Source: Cytospora piceicola
Lineage: Eukaryota; Ascomycota; Sordariomycetes; Diaporthales; Cytosporaceae
DNA: 64,000 nucleotides
Reading direction: 5' to 3'
Assembly: GCA_023375675.1 (NCBI GenBank)
Contig: JALQBC010000009.1
Coordinates: forward strand, 186,001 to 250,000
Under the pieces are notes generated by a model. It was not told the DNA's origin. It searched no databases and saw only the letters and a list, made by a program, of their open reading frames with translations. The position numbers were made by a program, and so were the translations under genes. Shown here one piece after another: positions 33,339 to 45,083 of the stretch; the stretch's first letter is position 1, and every line of letters begins with the position of its first letter.

Positions 33339-34532
33339 GGATTGGTGTGCGGCGAGAACCAATCTCGGGTAATCTGGAGACTGGCCTCGGTTATGCATCT
33401 GCCTATACCGACAGGATATGTAGGAGCAAGCACGGATATAGACGCATACTATGCGATTTCAAACGACCCAATAGTTCCAATACCTCTTAGGTGTGAAGGA
33501 GACTGATCATCGGCATTGAAACGTTGTCATAATTTGGGCGGTGGTGGAATGAATAGTGGGACCTTTGACTTTGGGCTGGCAACATCCACCATCCCCACCC
33601 TTCTGGTGACCCCCTGACTCTCCTATTTTACTAAAACAAAAGTTGAGTAAAGGGTTGGGTTTAGACATTTAAGGTTAATTCTTATGAAACAAGGGTTCGT
33701 ATTGCATGTCTGAGCATAAGTATATTTTCTGTAACTCAGTCGTACCCCCAAAAAAACGAAGCTCTCGGTCTAATTTAATTTAACCAGAGGACGGGCGGAA
33801 TTAGAAATCCTTCAAATGTTCTCTTCTGGGACTCGGACCCCGACTCGACTTAGTAAGACTGTGCGCGTGACATTTCCTGGAATGAACGTGATGTGTATTA
33901 GCAATACATTCGACGATACCTGTCGAGTTATTCGAGTGAATCCGTTGCGGGCCCATCCACCTTCAACCCCCCCCTTCATCGATTCCCAAATCATCAAGAA
34001 GATCTCCGAATTCATACTTACATGACCCTCGGAAGGCTACCCCGTTGTCCACCATTCTTGATTTTTCTTGATGCCCCTCATCACTGACTATACACCGTAC
34101 ACACCGTCACTCAACAACCAAGACAAGTTTGCAGTTTTTTCCCCTTCCTCGTATCGACCGGAAGTAATCCGTCGGGATCCTCGAGTTCGTGCCGAAGGTC
34201 CCCAGATCTAACCAACCGAAGGCGCTGGATCTTGACTTCGCCACACTCTCCGGCAGCCAGACTGTCAGACATTCCACATCCGTCACGACAAAACCCCCGT
34301 AACAACACCGAGCGCATTCTTATCTAGACCCCATTTTCCTGCCTCTCAACAAAGACTTCGACTTCCCTCGAGAAATAAATAAGCCGTTCAGGACAAAGGT
34401 CTCCCTAACGATTCGCGACCATCGTCTCCCTCCTACTTACTACATTACATACCTAAGTACCTACCAAGTACGGCTTGTCGGAACCACCCAGCATCACATC
34501 AAAATCAACCACCAAACATCCAAACCACAACC
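33339..34532. other. Intergenic, no gene seen
   Basis: 1.2 kb. It is AT-rich (33600-33800), then CT-rich toward the CYSTM gene, with a TACCTAAGTACCTAC element near 34450. No supported gene. Confidence 0.55.
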
Positions 34533-34901
34533 ATGTCCAACAAGCCCCCAGCCAACGAGCCACCACCGGCCTACCACCCGCCCCAACAGCAAGGAGGACC
34601 CGGACCGGAATACTACCAGCCAAACCCCCAGATGGGCTACTACGCCGGCCCGCCGCCGCCGCCGGGCGCCTACGGCCACCAGCAGCAGCCGGGCGCCTAC
34701 GGCCAGCCCCCGGGGCCCTACGCCCAGGGCATGCCGCCCCAGCCGTACCCCCCCGCCCAGGGCGGCTACTACCAGGGGCAGCAGGGCACCGGGTACTACC
34801 AGCAGGGCCCGCAGTACAACGAACGGGGGAGCAGTTCGGGGATGCTGGAGGGCATGATGGCTGCGCTTTGCTGTTGCTGCTGTCTGGATATGCTGTTCTA
34901 G
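34533..34901 (+). CDS. Pro/Gln/Tyr-rich CYSTM-domain protein
   Basis: Single exon of 122 aa. The first ~95 residues are a proline/glutamine/tyrosine/glycine-rich tail with repeats such as GAYGHQQQPGAYGQPPGPYA. The C-terminus SSGMLEGMMAALCCCCCLDM is a cysteine-rich transmembrane (CYSTM) module. Proteins of this shape (yeast YDL012C-type, S. pombe Uvi15) are tail-anchored, probably palmitoylated, and linked to stress tolerance; the role here is inferred. The start ATG follows an A/C-rich leader typical of highly expressed fungal genes. A GA microsatellite follows shortly after the stop. Confidence 0.85.
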   Translation: MSNKPPANEPPPAYHPPQQQGGPGPEYYQPNPQMGYYAGPPPPPGAYGHQQQPGAYGQPPGPYAQGMPPQPYPPAQGGYYQGQQGTGYYQQGPQYNERGSSSGMLEGMMAALCCCCCLDMLF

Positions 34902-35914
34902 GTGCGACGAGAAGATAGAGAGAGAGAGAGAGAGAAAACCCAAGAAGAACATTGGAAGCACGGCAGCGATCAGTTTCGGGGGCTTGATGTAGGGGAGAAG
35001 GGGGTTTCCGGACAACACCTGGGAAACTTCACCACTTGCCCCTCATCCGGCCTCGGGACGACTTCGTGCCGAGCCCCATCGAGTCTGCGACACATCATCT
35101 CGACAGGGTCAATTGAGTGGGCGGTCGGAGGAGTGAACGACGATACAGTTTGGAGGGTTGAACCGGGCCGGACGTGCAGACGGACGTGCCTGCGCTGCGA
35201 CGGGAGATTACTCTTGTCGCACCCCTTTTCAGTACATGACGATGGTATCAGAAGGAGAAGGACCGGCGTGGCGGGACCTAGGTTGTATTGCATCCTGCGA
35301 TCGACAGAATCTCGGGATGAGTACTTTGCAGGGTGTTCATAGGGGAATGAGAGGCGCTACGATACCGTACACATAGTTTTGCATTATTACACGGCGTTCA
35401 GGGGGAGGAAAGGGATTCCACAGCCACGGCTAGGACACAAGAACAGGGAGCATGAATTCAATTCTAATAAGAAACATACCTTTTCAATCAAATCGTCTGG
35501 AAATTTCTAAAAGCATTCGCGGAACCCCTCTCGAATCGTACGACTACTGGACTATTGTAGCGTATGTGCTGTCCGGCATTGGTGATGCGCCTTCCTCGAA
35601 ACGGCAGCAAGCCGATAGCAGATCACTTAACAAAATAGCGACGCTGTGCGAAAAGTACAGTACGTAGTGGTATCTCATATTTGACCAGGGCTCATAACTA
35701 ATCACTCGAGAATGCAGTCTCTGAAAACGCTATGCTATGTATGCAATGCAATCCGTATCCCCTTATGCCCCAACGACCAACCTGAGAAAACAAACATCTC
35801 TTACAAGCACAAGTCTTCTTTTTAATAACCGGGTATAGAAAATTGATTGATGAAACGCCGTGCCTTATGCAAAAAACGCGAATGAAACAGCTGGACGGAG
35901 ACGATCCTCCACAA
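34902..35914. other. Intergenic with GA microsatellite
   Basis: 1.0 kb between the CYSTM gene and the 3' end of the CSC1-type gene. A GA repeat (34917-34935) lies in the likely CYSTM 3' UTR. A 71-codon open frame at 35452 has no recognisable feature. Confidence 0.55.
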
Positions 35915-38900
35915 TCACAGCTGGATGAGATCCAGCTCCGAGAAGTCCGGAGGCGCCCGCCCGTACACGGCGCGGCACTTGGAGTCCAGCGCCGTGCCCT
36001 CGTTGCTGATCCAGATGTGGTCGCTGTACTCGTTGGTGCGCCTGACCTCGTCGTCCGACACCCCCAGGTCGTCCCGCGGGATCCAGACCACAGGCCGCCT
36101 CGCCCGGATGGCCGAGTGCGTGAAGGCCTTCTTGACGAGCTGGTCGCGCTCGTCGGGCGTCAGGTCCTCGATTTCGTCCGCGAAGCCCCCGTACAGCGCC
36201 TCCCCTATCGCGCGCTGCGCCTCGAGCTCCTTGTCGCGGCGCTGCTTCCGGTACGCCGCCGCCGTCTTGAGGTTGTCCTCCGCCCGACCCAGGGTCGCGT
36301 GCCTCACAGTATTACCGCTCTGCACTGCCCACGTGCCGGCGTGTCTCAAGGTCGATACCGGGTTCACAAGCTTCCTACGCAGGCTACCTCCACCAGAGGA
36401 CATGTTCTTGCGGTGTGACTTTGGCGACTGATCCTCCTGTCCGTGTGTATCAGGCAACTTGGCGCCGGCTCCTCCTAGGTTCTGCATCTCAATGTCTTCC
36501 TTAGCTTCATCGATGCTTTTGGTGTCGCGGAGGGTGGCTGCCTCGTCGTCATCGTCCGTGATCAAGCCCAAGCGCCGGTCTTGGGCTCTTTGGAAAGCTC
36601 GGTCTCTAAGGACGGCCTCGTCCTCGAAGGTAATCGGCAGATAACGCGTCAACGGGTCGAACTCTTTGTTCAACATGATTTGGTAGAGGGCTGTGAAACA
36701 CAGGGCGATGATCATGATAATGGCCATCGGGTAACAATCTTTCGCATCGATCAGGAAAAGACCAATCAGACATAGCTCCATAACGTAAAGCCCGACGAAT
36801 GTCTGGTTGAGTGCCCTGGGGTACAGGACACCGCCTGTGTCTGTGCTGAACCGGTTAACATACAGCATGTTGTATCGGTGGGAACACCAAAGCATGGCGA
36901 AATTGATTATGGCAAACACCGACATGAGAGGTGCGATGACAGAGAAAATCAGAGCAATGCAGGCGAAATTGGTATAGACCGGAAAGAATGAGCCCCACTT
37001 CACAGAAGGAAGGCTTATTTGCCGATTGAACTTCGCCCGTGCAGTATTATCGAAAAGCCGAGAGAGGAGGTACCACATAGCCTATAGTCTTGTCAGTGCC
37101 TGGACTGTACTTATGTGACAAGAGGTTTTGACGTACCAGTGACCCTACTTGCAAAAGTGTTCCGGAGCTCACAGATGCGCCCTGCAGAACCAAGTACGAG
37201 AAAAAGTAGTTGGAGGAATTGGGAAGGTTCTCGGCTAGAATACTAGGTAAGGACTCGGGGGAGTTGGCCAGCTTAACGATGGTGTTTATGGCTCCTGTCG
37301 CGATTGAGACAACCAAAGTAACTTGTACAAACAGGACTGCGAAGGTCAGTGGAAGGCTATAATAACTGTGATTTCGATCAGACTTACAGAAGAAGTAGTA
37401 TGTCTGGACCCACTCCGCCTTGGACGACCCCGTTTTGACCCCTTGAAAGTCTGAGACCATGTTCAATATTATTGGCACAAGGGCGACGAGGGCAGCAAGG
37501 ATAACCTGTGGCAAGACACCCGCAGCAAGCTTGACGAAACTGTACACGGAGCTGTTTGCACGGAGGAAGCCCAGCCACGGGTAGTGCTGAATCAACGTGT
37601 CAATCGATGAGAGCGAGGCAGAGAAAGCCACGGGGAACGTCCACAGAATGACCATGCCAAAGACAAAGCCGCAGCCCAGTAGGATCCGGCTCCATTGCAT
37701 CCACCAGGACATGGCCATGTTATCCCAAATGACATCGTCCGGAGATATCTCGACAACTCTCGGTGCCATCTGCTTGGGTACATGGTGGATCGTGCTCTGG
37801 CAGGCCATGTGGGCCGCGACCTGATTATTGAACTGGATAAAGGCGGATGTCATGATGGGGAACCGCTCCGAGTGCTTCTGGTCTTCCTCGATTTCCAGAT
37901 TCAGACGAGCGAGCTCCTTCCTGCACCAATAGATGGTATCGACCTTTTTGTGGATGAATGGGAGACCGGGTAACCAGCCGGGCGTGAAGTCGAAGAGGGG
38001 AAGCCTGTGGTGTGGACGGTCCTTCTCCCTTAGCCACTTCTCCCATGCGGGACCATCTCGCTCCTGATATTCCTCTTCCTGGCCGGGGTTCACAAAGGGA
38101 GGGTAATTGAAAGTGGCCCCTTCATCGTGCATAAGTGGGATGTGCTGTTTGATCTTTGTCCATAGTGATTTCTGTTCACCGAATGGAAACTCCGTCTCCT
38201 CGGAGCCTTGGGGCACGGGTGATGCGTACCCCCCCGAGGGGGGTTTCCAGAATTCATACCACTTTGTCCGCTCTTTGACGTACATATCCTCATCGTTTTC
38301 CAGCTTGCGTACAGTGTTGCCGAAGTGTTTGGGTTGAAGTTCCTGCTGCATGGACTCCTTGGAGGCGTAAGACTCTGATGGTGCCAAGCTGCGATCCGAG
38401 GCAAATGATTGTTTGGGTTTCTCGCCATCACCGAGTGGTTGCGCCCGGCGGTCTGTGGGTTTCTCGCCTTCAATTATTTGCACCCGGCGGTCTACAGGTT
38501 TCTCGCTTTCCGAGAGTATTTGCACACGCCGGTCCGTAGGTCTCTCGGGTGCTCTGGCATGTGAACGCGCGGATGACGGTCCAGGTTCGTCCCTTGTGAT
38601 TTCGAAACCGCCGTTCATTTCCCGTTCCAGCTCGTCGTCAACGCCGCGTCCAAGTGACTGAAGCCCACCCACAAAACCTTGACCAGCCTTGTTCAGCACA
38701 TTTGCGCCTTCTCGAAGCCCATGTCCGACCTTGTAGAGGCCGCCATCCAGAACAGCCGCGGTGAAGATATTACGCTGACCGGAACGCTCGTGCTCGTTAG
38801 GGTGAATCTGATCAGTTTCTGTGCCTTCCGTAGCCTGAACCGCATTATGTGGGACCGTTTCGTGTTCGCCATAGCTGATACCTCCAGCAGCCTCGGCTCT

Positions 38901-39978
38901 ACGTTGAGCTTCCTCATCTTCCTCTTTCTTCCGTTGGGCCCTCTCCGCCTTGGTGGGTTGTTTGGACTGGAGCTCCTTTCGCGTCTTCTTTTCTTCTTGT
39001 TCGCGCTGTTTTATCTGCTTCTTCTTGCAGTCACGGATCAGATCGCTCTCAGCGGCCTCGAGTTTGTGGTGGATCCCGTTTCTCTTTTTGATTTTGTCGA
39101 GGAGGGCGGTGAAGTCGCGTGTCAACCAGATATTCTTAATACCCCCAGGAAACACGTCGAACAAGCCGCGCAAAGCGTCCTCGGTAAGCCATTTTTCCGG
39201 GATGGAAGAGACAAGAACGGTGTTGGCCGAGGCCCTGAGTCGGTGCTCTGCACTTGTCAACCAATCCTGTCGGATTTTTGTGTAGACGCGCATCTCGGCG
39301 AAGATAACGACGCAAACCCAGATGATGACAAGGAGGGCCAGCATGAGATGGGCCCAGCGGCGGTCGTAGTTTTCTTCCTTGACATTGCTCCATGATAGGG
39401 TACTGAGTCCCACGACTGTGGTGTTGCTATCGCTATCGACTGTGGTGTTCGTCCAGAGGTTTTGGCCGTAGCCGCCGATGTAATTCACGGGCAGCAGTAT
39501 GGGCAGAATGACACAGGCGAGAGGGATGAACATGACAAGAAGAGCCTTAAGGTATCTCATGAAAAAATAGGCGTCGAGACCACACTTCTTGATGACCTCC
39601 CTGTCATTATAGCTCATGATGGCACGTACAAGTGCCCATGGACTGGCAGGTGGCGATTCGCTGCGATTATGGAGATTAGTCACGATATCCGTAGGGCCAG
39701 ATTCAAGTGAAGTGAAGTGAGGTGAGAGGCGAGAGACATGAACAGGGGCGGGGACGGCGACGGTTAACTTACGTCCGCTCACGTTCCGGAACCAAGAAAG
39801 TTTTTGGTTTATAGATTCTAGCGAGTTTGTTCCTCAGCACTAGGAAGAACGATATTTGAACCACGGCTACAGCAACGGAGACACCAACGGATGCGAGAAA
39901 GGTCTCCAAGCCCTGACCAGCATAAGACTGGGCAGTGCCGGCGGTGGTGTCAGTCTGATTAATGTCCGAGAGGGTCAT
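35915..39978 (-). CDS. CSC1/PHM7-type calcium-permeable stress-gated cation channel
   Basis: Four exons, 39978-39773, 39660-37388, 37336-37137 and 37081-35915, encode 1281 aa. The N-terminal membrane helix (FLASVGVSVAVAVVQISFFL) and the helices around AYFFMRYLKALLVMFIPLAC form the RSN1_TM part. A large cytosolic region with charged coiled-coil sequence follows. The core 7-helix region begins near MQWSRILLGCGFVFGMVILW. The C-terminal PHM7_ext-like tail includes PVVWIPRDDLGVSDDEVRR. Relatives conduct Ca2+ and other cations on osmotic stress (OSCA/TMEM63 superfamily). The protein is longer than yeast Csc1 because the cytosolic loop is expanded and carries three DRR-containing repeats (38419-38550). 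The 51-nt intron at 37337-37387 is stop-free and a multiple of three. Confidence 0.9.
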
Positions 39979-42451
39979 TTTGGAGGGCACGCTGTATGGT
40001 CCGATATGTGGTCTCTATGTCCGCCTGCCGAGGCAGTGGAGGTAGCAGCCGTAGACTGGTGTCTATCGTCGGGGTACTATCGGTTCGCAGTCGATCATGA
40101 ACAATCAGATTGTGTATCGGGTTTTGCGAGTCGGAGTCGAATTCTCGAGAACCGTGGGGATTTGGTATGATGGTTAGGTGAAAAGCAACATCGTCGGAGG
40201 CCCTGTGGAATTTGTTGATGGTGATCGGCCCTTTGAATGCCTGAAGTGAAGCTGTTGTTAGTCACTCGGCTGTCGGTCCATATGGAAAGGCGTATCAGGT
40301 GTTCCTGGCGGTCGCCTCACGGGCGGGATTGTCTGCATTGTACGTACCGTGCCGTGGACAAAGCGTTGGAGCTAAATGTACTAGGTACTAGGCTCGAGCG
40401 GCAACTCCTTTTAGACGAAACAAAGGATTGGAATGGAGAACAATAAGAAGAGCTTCTGTAGTGAGGTTGTGTATTTCGTGTATAACGTTACGCAATAGCA
40501 AGAAGGAGCGTTTGGAGAGGAGAAGGAGGAGGAGTGGGAGGAGGAGGAAAACGAAGACGGCTAGAGACAGAAAAAGGCGGTGGTGATAATGATTGGAATT
40601 CAGGTTTCTAGTTCTTGGCCGACAACTTGGCTGGTGGCATGCAAAGAGGAGTGACAGGTAAACTCTACAGTGTAATGTGTGTATTGACTGACAGTGACGA
40701 TCGGCCATGATTGGTGAATTGGGGATTCGAGTGGCTCGCGCTTCAGTCTTGTGACATCAGCGGCTGGCGGAGACCCCCCTGATGCAGTTGGTTTGACCCG
40801 ACGCAGGCGACCATGGCCTGGACAAGCCTGGACAAGCCTGGCAGCAGAGGGCCCTTTGGGGGGAGGGGGCTTCCATACCTTTCAATATGCAGCAGTTAAT
40901 GTACGGTATGCGCCAGCGGCACCCGTTGATTGGCCGTGACGTTAAGCGACACATTAACCTTTCTGCGGCAAGATACTTAAAACTAACACGTCTGATCCAA
41001 TCATCTGACTGAAACGACCACATCTGACACACAATCACATACACATACATACACATACACAAATATATACTCACAGTACCTAGGCATCTACAGACAGCTC
41101 TGGAAGTCACCCAATCAAGTCAATGTCGCTTAATACGGAGCAGCAGAGCAGTCCAAAACAAACGAGATAGAGCTGGGATTGAGACGGATAAACACGTGCC
41201 ACTCGATATCCACCCCGCCCTAGTGTAGAAACGCCCCTGTTTACTTGCACACTCTAGCCTGGCAGTCTAGCTGTCTAGCACAGTCTCTCATCCTTCCCTA
41301 GCCGTACATCAATCCTTACATCCATGGATCTATGTACACATAATAAACCAATCAGATCATCACTCGCCAGAACCAACACCAACGGCTGGACACACGCCAT
41401 CGGCAGAGCGAGCCATCCTGCCGGGTCGGATCGATCTTACTGTCCGCATCCTTGACACGCCAGTCACGCCAACCCCTGACGAACCTTGTCACCTCACTCT
41501 AGCCTTGGAAGTGCTCATCCCACTCAGCTTTCCTCCTTCAAGAAGGTGCATGTCCGAACATGATGCACATACGCATTTATTCAAGTGGATGAGGGACCCA
41601 ATCCCTGTCAATAGCATTAATCTGGCTATCTATTCCTCGGCTCTGCTGTCTATCTGTCTACCTGTCTATTGATCTAAGCAGGTATGCAGGTTTCATGCTC
41701 CCCAGAAACGTACCCACATGGTCATCCGTCAGGCCAGGATGTATCGACGCGGTACAACATTCCTCCCGAGACATACCTACCAAAGTCTAGGTAGGCAATT
41801 ACTTACCTAAGTACTCTATATGCTACCTGGTTCTGTACTCTCTGATCGTCCCGGCAGCGGTCCGACCTCTTTCAGCAGATGTGGGAACGTTGAAAGCCAA
41901 ACTGCAGTCTCACCTCTCAGCGACATCGGTGCCGGTTTCCAACTGCCGAAACAAAAATATCACATACAACTTGACCTCCTTCTCGACTCAGCATGATCGT
42001 CCTCCATCCGACTAAACTCCTCTTCGCAGAGCTGCGCAAATTTCGCCTCATAACCCTGATGAGAGGGAACGAATTCCGAGTCCGGCATAATGTGTGGCCT
42101 CTCGTGCCTCCTAGCAACCTCCGAGTCTGGGGGAAAGCGGCCCACCCTACGACTCATTCGTCCCGCAGTTTCTCTGCTTTAATTGCGCCATTCATGCAAC
42201 TCTCTGCTTGAATCCTTAGGTATTTACCGTACTATCGTCCTCCCGGTGACCATCTATATCTTAGATCTGCATCTCTCGTTGACTGCTCAAGTAGGCAGGT
42301 CGATTACACAGGTTGGTCCTCGTAGGAACTCATTATAAGCAGGCGACATCTGTCTGCCTTTCATCCTCATCCATACATAAACTAGTCTTACCCTGTTGTT
42401 CCTGAGTATTCTTCCTCTGCCCTCGTTTCACCTTCCCATACCTTCTTGAGA
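39979..42451. other. Long intergenic region, no gene seen
   Basis: 2.5 kb between divergent genes. It contains a purine-rich GGAGAAGGAGGAGG tract (40520-40550), a CA-rich tract (41030-41075), CTGTCTA-type short repeats (41640-41670) and TACCTAAGTA/CTAGGTAGG elements (41075-41820). Open frames are short or lack ATG. Confidence 0.55.
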
Positions 42452-43974
42452 ATGGGTTCGCATACTATGGGAGACCACTTCGATCTCAAAATAGCCATCA
42501 TCGGCGCTGGTAGGACTCACTGCCCAGTCCCGCGCACATGACCCTCCTCTACACTCTTGCGCTGCCGGTCTCACCGTGAGCATCTTGGATTGACCATAAG
42601 TGTATTTAGGTATGGGCGGGCTTGGATGTGCCCTTTCCCTCGCCAAAAAAGGGTTCAAGGACATCACCGTTTATGAGAACGCATCGAACCTGGGGTTCGT
42701 GGGTGCCGGCATCCAGTTGGCCCCCAACATGAACCGGATCCTAGATCGTCTTGGATGCTGGCAAGAAATCTACGCCGAGGCCACGAATGTCAAGGAGACG
42801 AGTATACGACGTGGGTCCATGATCTCTCACAGAAAAAGGCCAGCATCGTCAGATGTTTCAAAGCATGCTGACTCTTATGCGCGCAGAGGGCAGCACAGAC
42901 GAGGAATTGACCCATGTTCGGATGCCAGACGTCGAACAGAAATATGGCTACCCACATTGTACCGGTCACAGGTCCTCGCTTGCCGGCGGGATCTATAATG
43001 GCTGCAAGAATGAGTCTGCCATCCAGTTCAAATTCTCGTCGCAAATCGCCAGCATCGACTCCTTCGAGCCGAGACCCACCTTCACTGTCCAGCCAAGGGA
43101 AGGCGAGGCCTACAAGGCCGAGGCGGACGTCGTCCTCGCCGCCGATGGGATCAAGTCCCCGACCAGGGCCGCCATCCTCTCGCACCTGGGCGAGGAGTTC
43201 GGGGAGGAGGACACAGGCCAGGCATGCTACCGGATCATGCTGAAGCGCGAACAGATGCAGCACGACCCGGACATGATGGCCCTGCTGGACAGCGACTGTG
43301 TGGTGCGGTGGATCGGCGAAAAGCGCCACATCATCGCCTATCCGGTCGCCAAAAAGACCATCTACAACTTGTCGAGCGCGCAGCCCGACACCAACTTCGC
43401 CAAGGGAACATCCGCAACATACACGACCAAGGGCTCCAAGCCACAGATGATGAGCGTGTACGAGGACTTCTGCCCCCTCGTCAACCGGATGCTCGACCTC
43501 GTCCCCGACGGCGAGGTCTGCGAGTGGAAGCTCCGGCAGCACAAGCCCCTCTCGACCTGGAGCCACGGCTCGGTCGCGCTCCTGGGCGATGCCTGTCACC
43601 CGACTCTTCCCCACCTGTCCCAGGGCGCCGCCATGGCCATCGAGGACGGCGCCGTCATCGCCGAGGTTCTCAGCCTGGTGCCGGACTCGAGGCCCGACAC
43701 CATCCGCCGCGCGCTCAAGGCGTACGAGGCCCTGCGCAAGGGGCGCTGCACCCTCCTCGTCGACATGGCCGCCTTCTCGGGCCGCCAGCTGCACCTGGGC
43801 GACGGCAAGGCGAGGGAGGAGCGGGACCGGCAGTTCCGCGAGCACGCGACGGGCAAGAAGCGCGAGATCCCTGACAAGTGGGCGAGCCCGGACGTCCAGA
43901 AGATGATATATGAATATGACTGTGTGAAGGACGCGGCGGAAAACTTCGACAGGCTGTTCCAGAGTGTGCAGTGA
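42452..43974 (+). CDS. FAD-dependent monooxygenase, salicylate-hydroxylase-like
   Basis: Three exons, 42452-42509, 42610-42810 and 42887-43974, encode 448 aa. Exon 1 ends inside the dinucleotide-binding motif, and splicing restores IIGAGMGGLGCAL (GxGxxG at 18-23). The second intron joins TSIR to QGSTDEELTHV. Further group-A flavoprotein motifs are VVLAADGIKSPTR (DG motif) and LLGDACHPTLPHLSQGAA (GD motif, FAD ribityl contact). Such enzymes use NAD(P)H and O2 to hydroxylate aromatic substrates; fungal relatives act on salicylate or in secondary metabolism, and the substrate cannot be read here. No signal peptide. Neighbours are not biosynthetic genes, so a catabolic or detoxifying role is more likely than a cluster role. 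Confidence 0.88.
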
Positions 43975-45083
43975 TGTGTCATGAGCGCCATGGTTGTGGT
44001 AATGCGCACTGGCTGTTGGTTACCAGCCATGGCACTCTCGGAACTGGCTTTGGGAAATGTGACCCCGTGTCCTGTGATAGGCAAGCCCAGGTGAGGAGTC
44101 CCCCAAAGCACAACTCGCTCCTATAGCCGGCGATAATGGGCGATATCGTTTCTGCTCTTGACCGAGCAGGACTCACGATTTGAAGGCTAGATGTACCATA
44201 ACCAGTCCTGTGGGTTTCGTGTTGATTTGAACTCAGTTCAGTCTTGAAACAGCTTCGTAGTCTTCACAGTGCAAGGGCTTACTCGCAAGATGATAAGATA
44301 GTGCGGTATGGAACGGCTTTCGTCTTCGCTGTAGCTCCACCATCTCCCTCTCACCTTCCTCATATATCGTATTGCCTGGAGCTCACGGGCAATATCGCGC
44401 AGCCCTCGCCAAGAGAGCTTTATGTAATCCAATTCTGCTTCCCGGACAGCTCTACTCACGGGTCTTCGGCAACATGTTACATGTCAGAAAGCCCATTATC
44501 AAACGTCATTGAGCTTGGTTGAGGGAGGATGAGAGGGCGCAGAGCGTCCTTCCTTCTAAGTCTGTCAAACAAGGCCACCCGGATAACTGACTTACTTCTA
44601 TGCAATCTTGTCTGGTTGATACTTACTTAAGTACGCAAACAACCAAACACATGACACCGCCCGGCTGGGCTGAGAAATTCTATTGCGACTTGTAGCTTGA
44701 CATTGGGCACGGCACGGCAATATGAACCACTATCGCCCAGTCCCAGTAGGGTGGTTACCGTCCTACTTGACTAGTACGGCATGGACATTGGCGCTATAAC
44801 ATTGAACCATCCGTACCTGACCACGTGCTCATGTTGTATTTGGCTGTTATGTTCAACGGTTCCTATCAAATACGACATCCCTTATGCCTGTAGATGGTCC
44901 GTCACAGGGTCATGAGATATTAGACCAAAACAGTGTCACAATCTTCTATACATTGTAATCAAGATAGGAAAACAAGATACGGTATCAATTAAAGGAAAAT
45001 TACCCAGCAACACGTACTCGATGGCACTCAATATCCTATGTCAAACAACCTTATAATATGCAACACTCCTCTCCATCCACCTT
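43975..45083. other. Convergent intergenic region, no gene seen
   Basis: 1.1 kb between the 3' ends of the monooxygenase and the phosphate transporter genes. It is AT-rich with one ACTTACTTAAGTACG element near 44625. Nothing coding was supported. Confidence 0.55.

Noticed and set aside
33828..33900. Minus-strand GGGGTCCGAGTCCC resembling a tRNA T-arm
   Set aside because: Acceptor pairing is only partial and the anticodon stem does not form.
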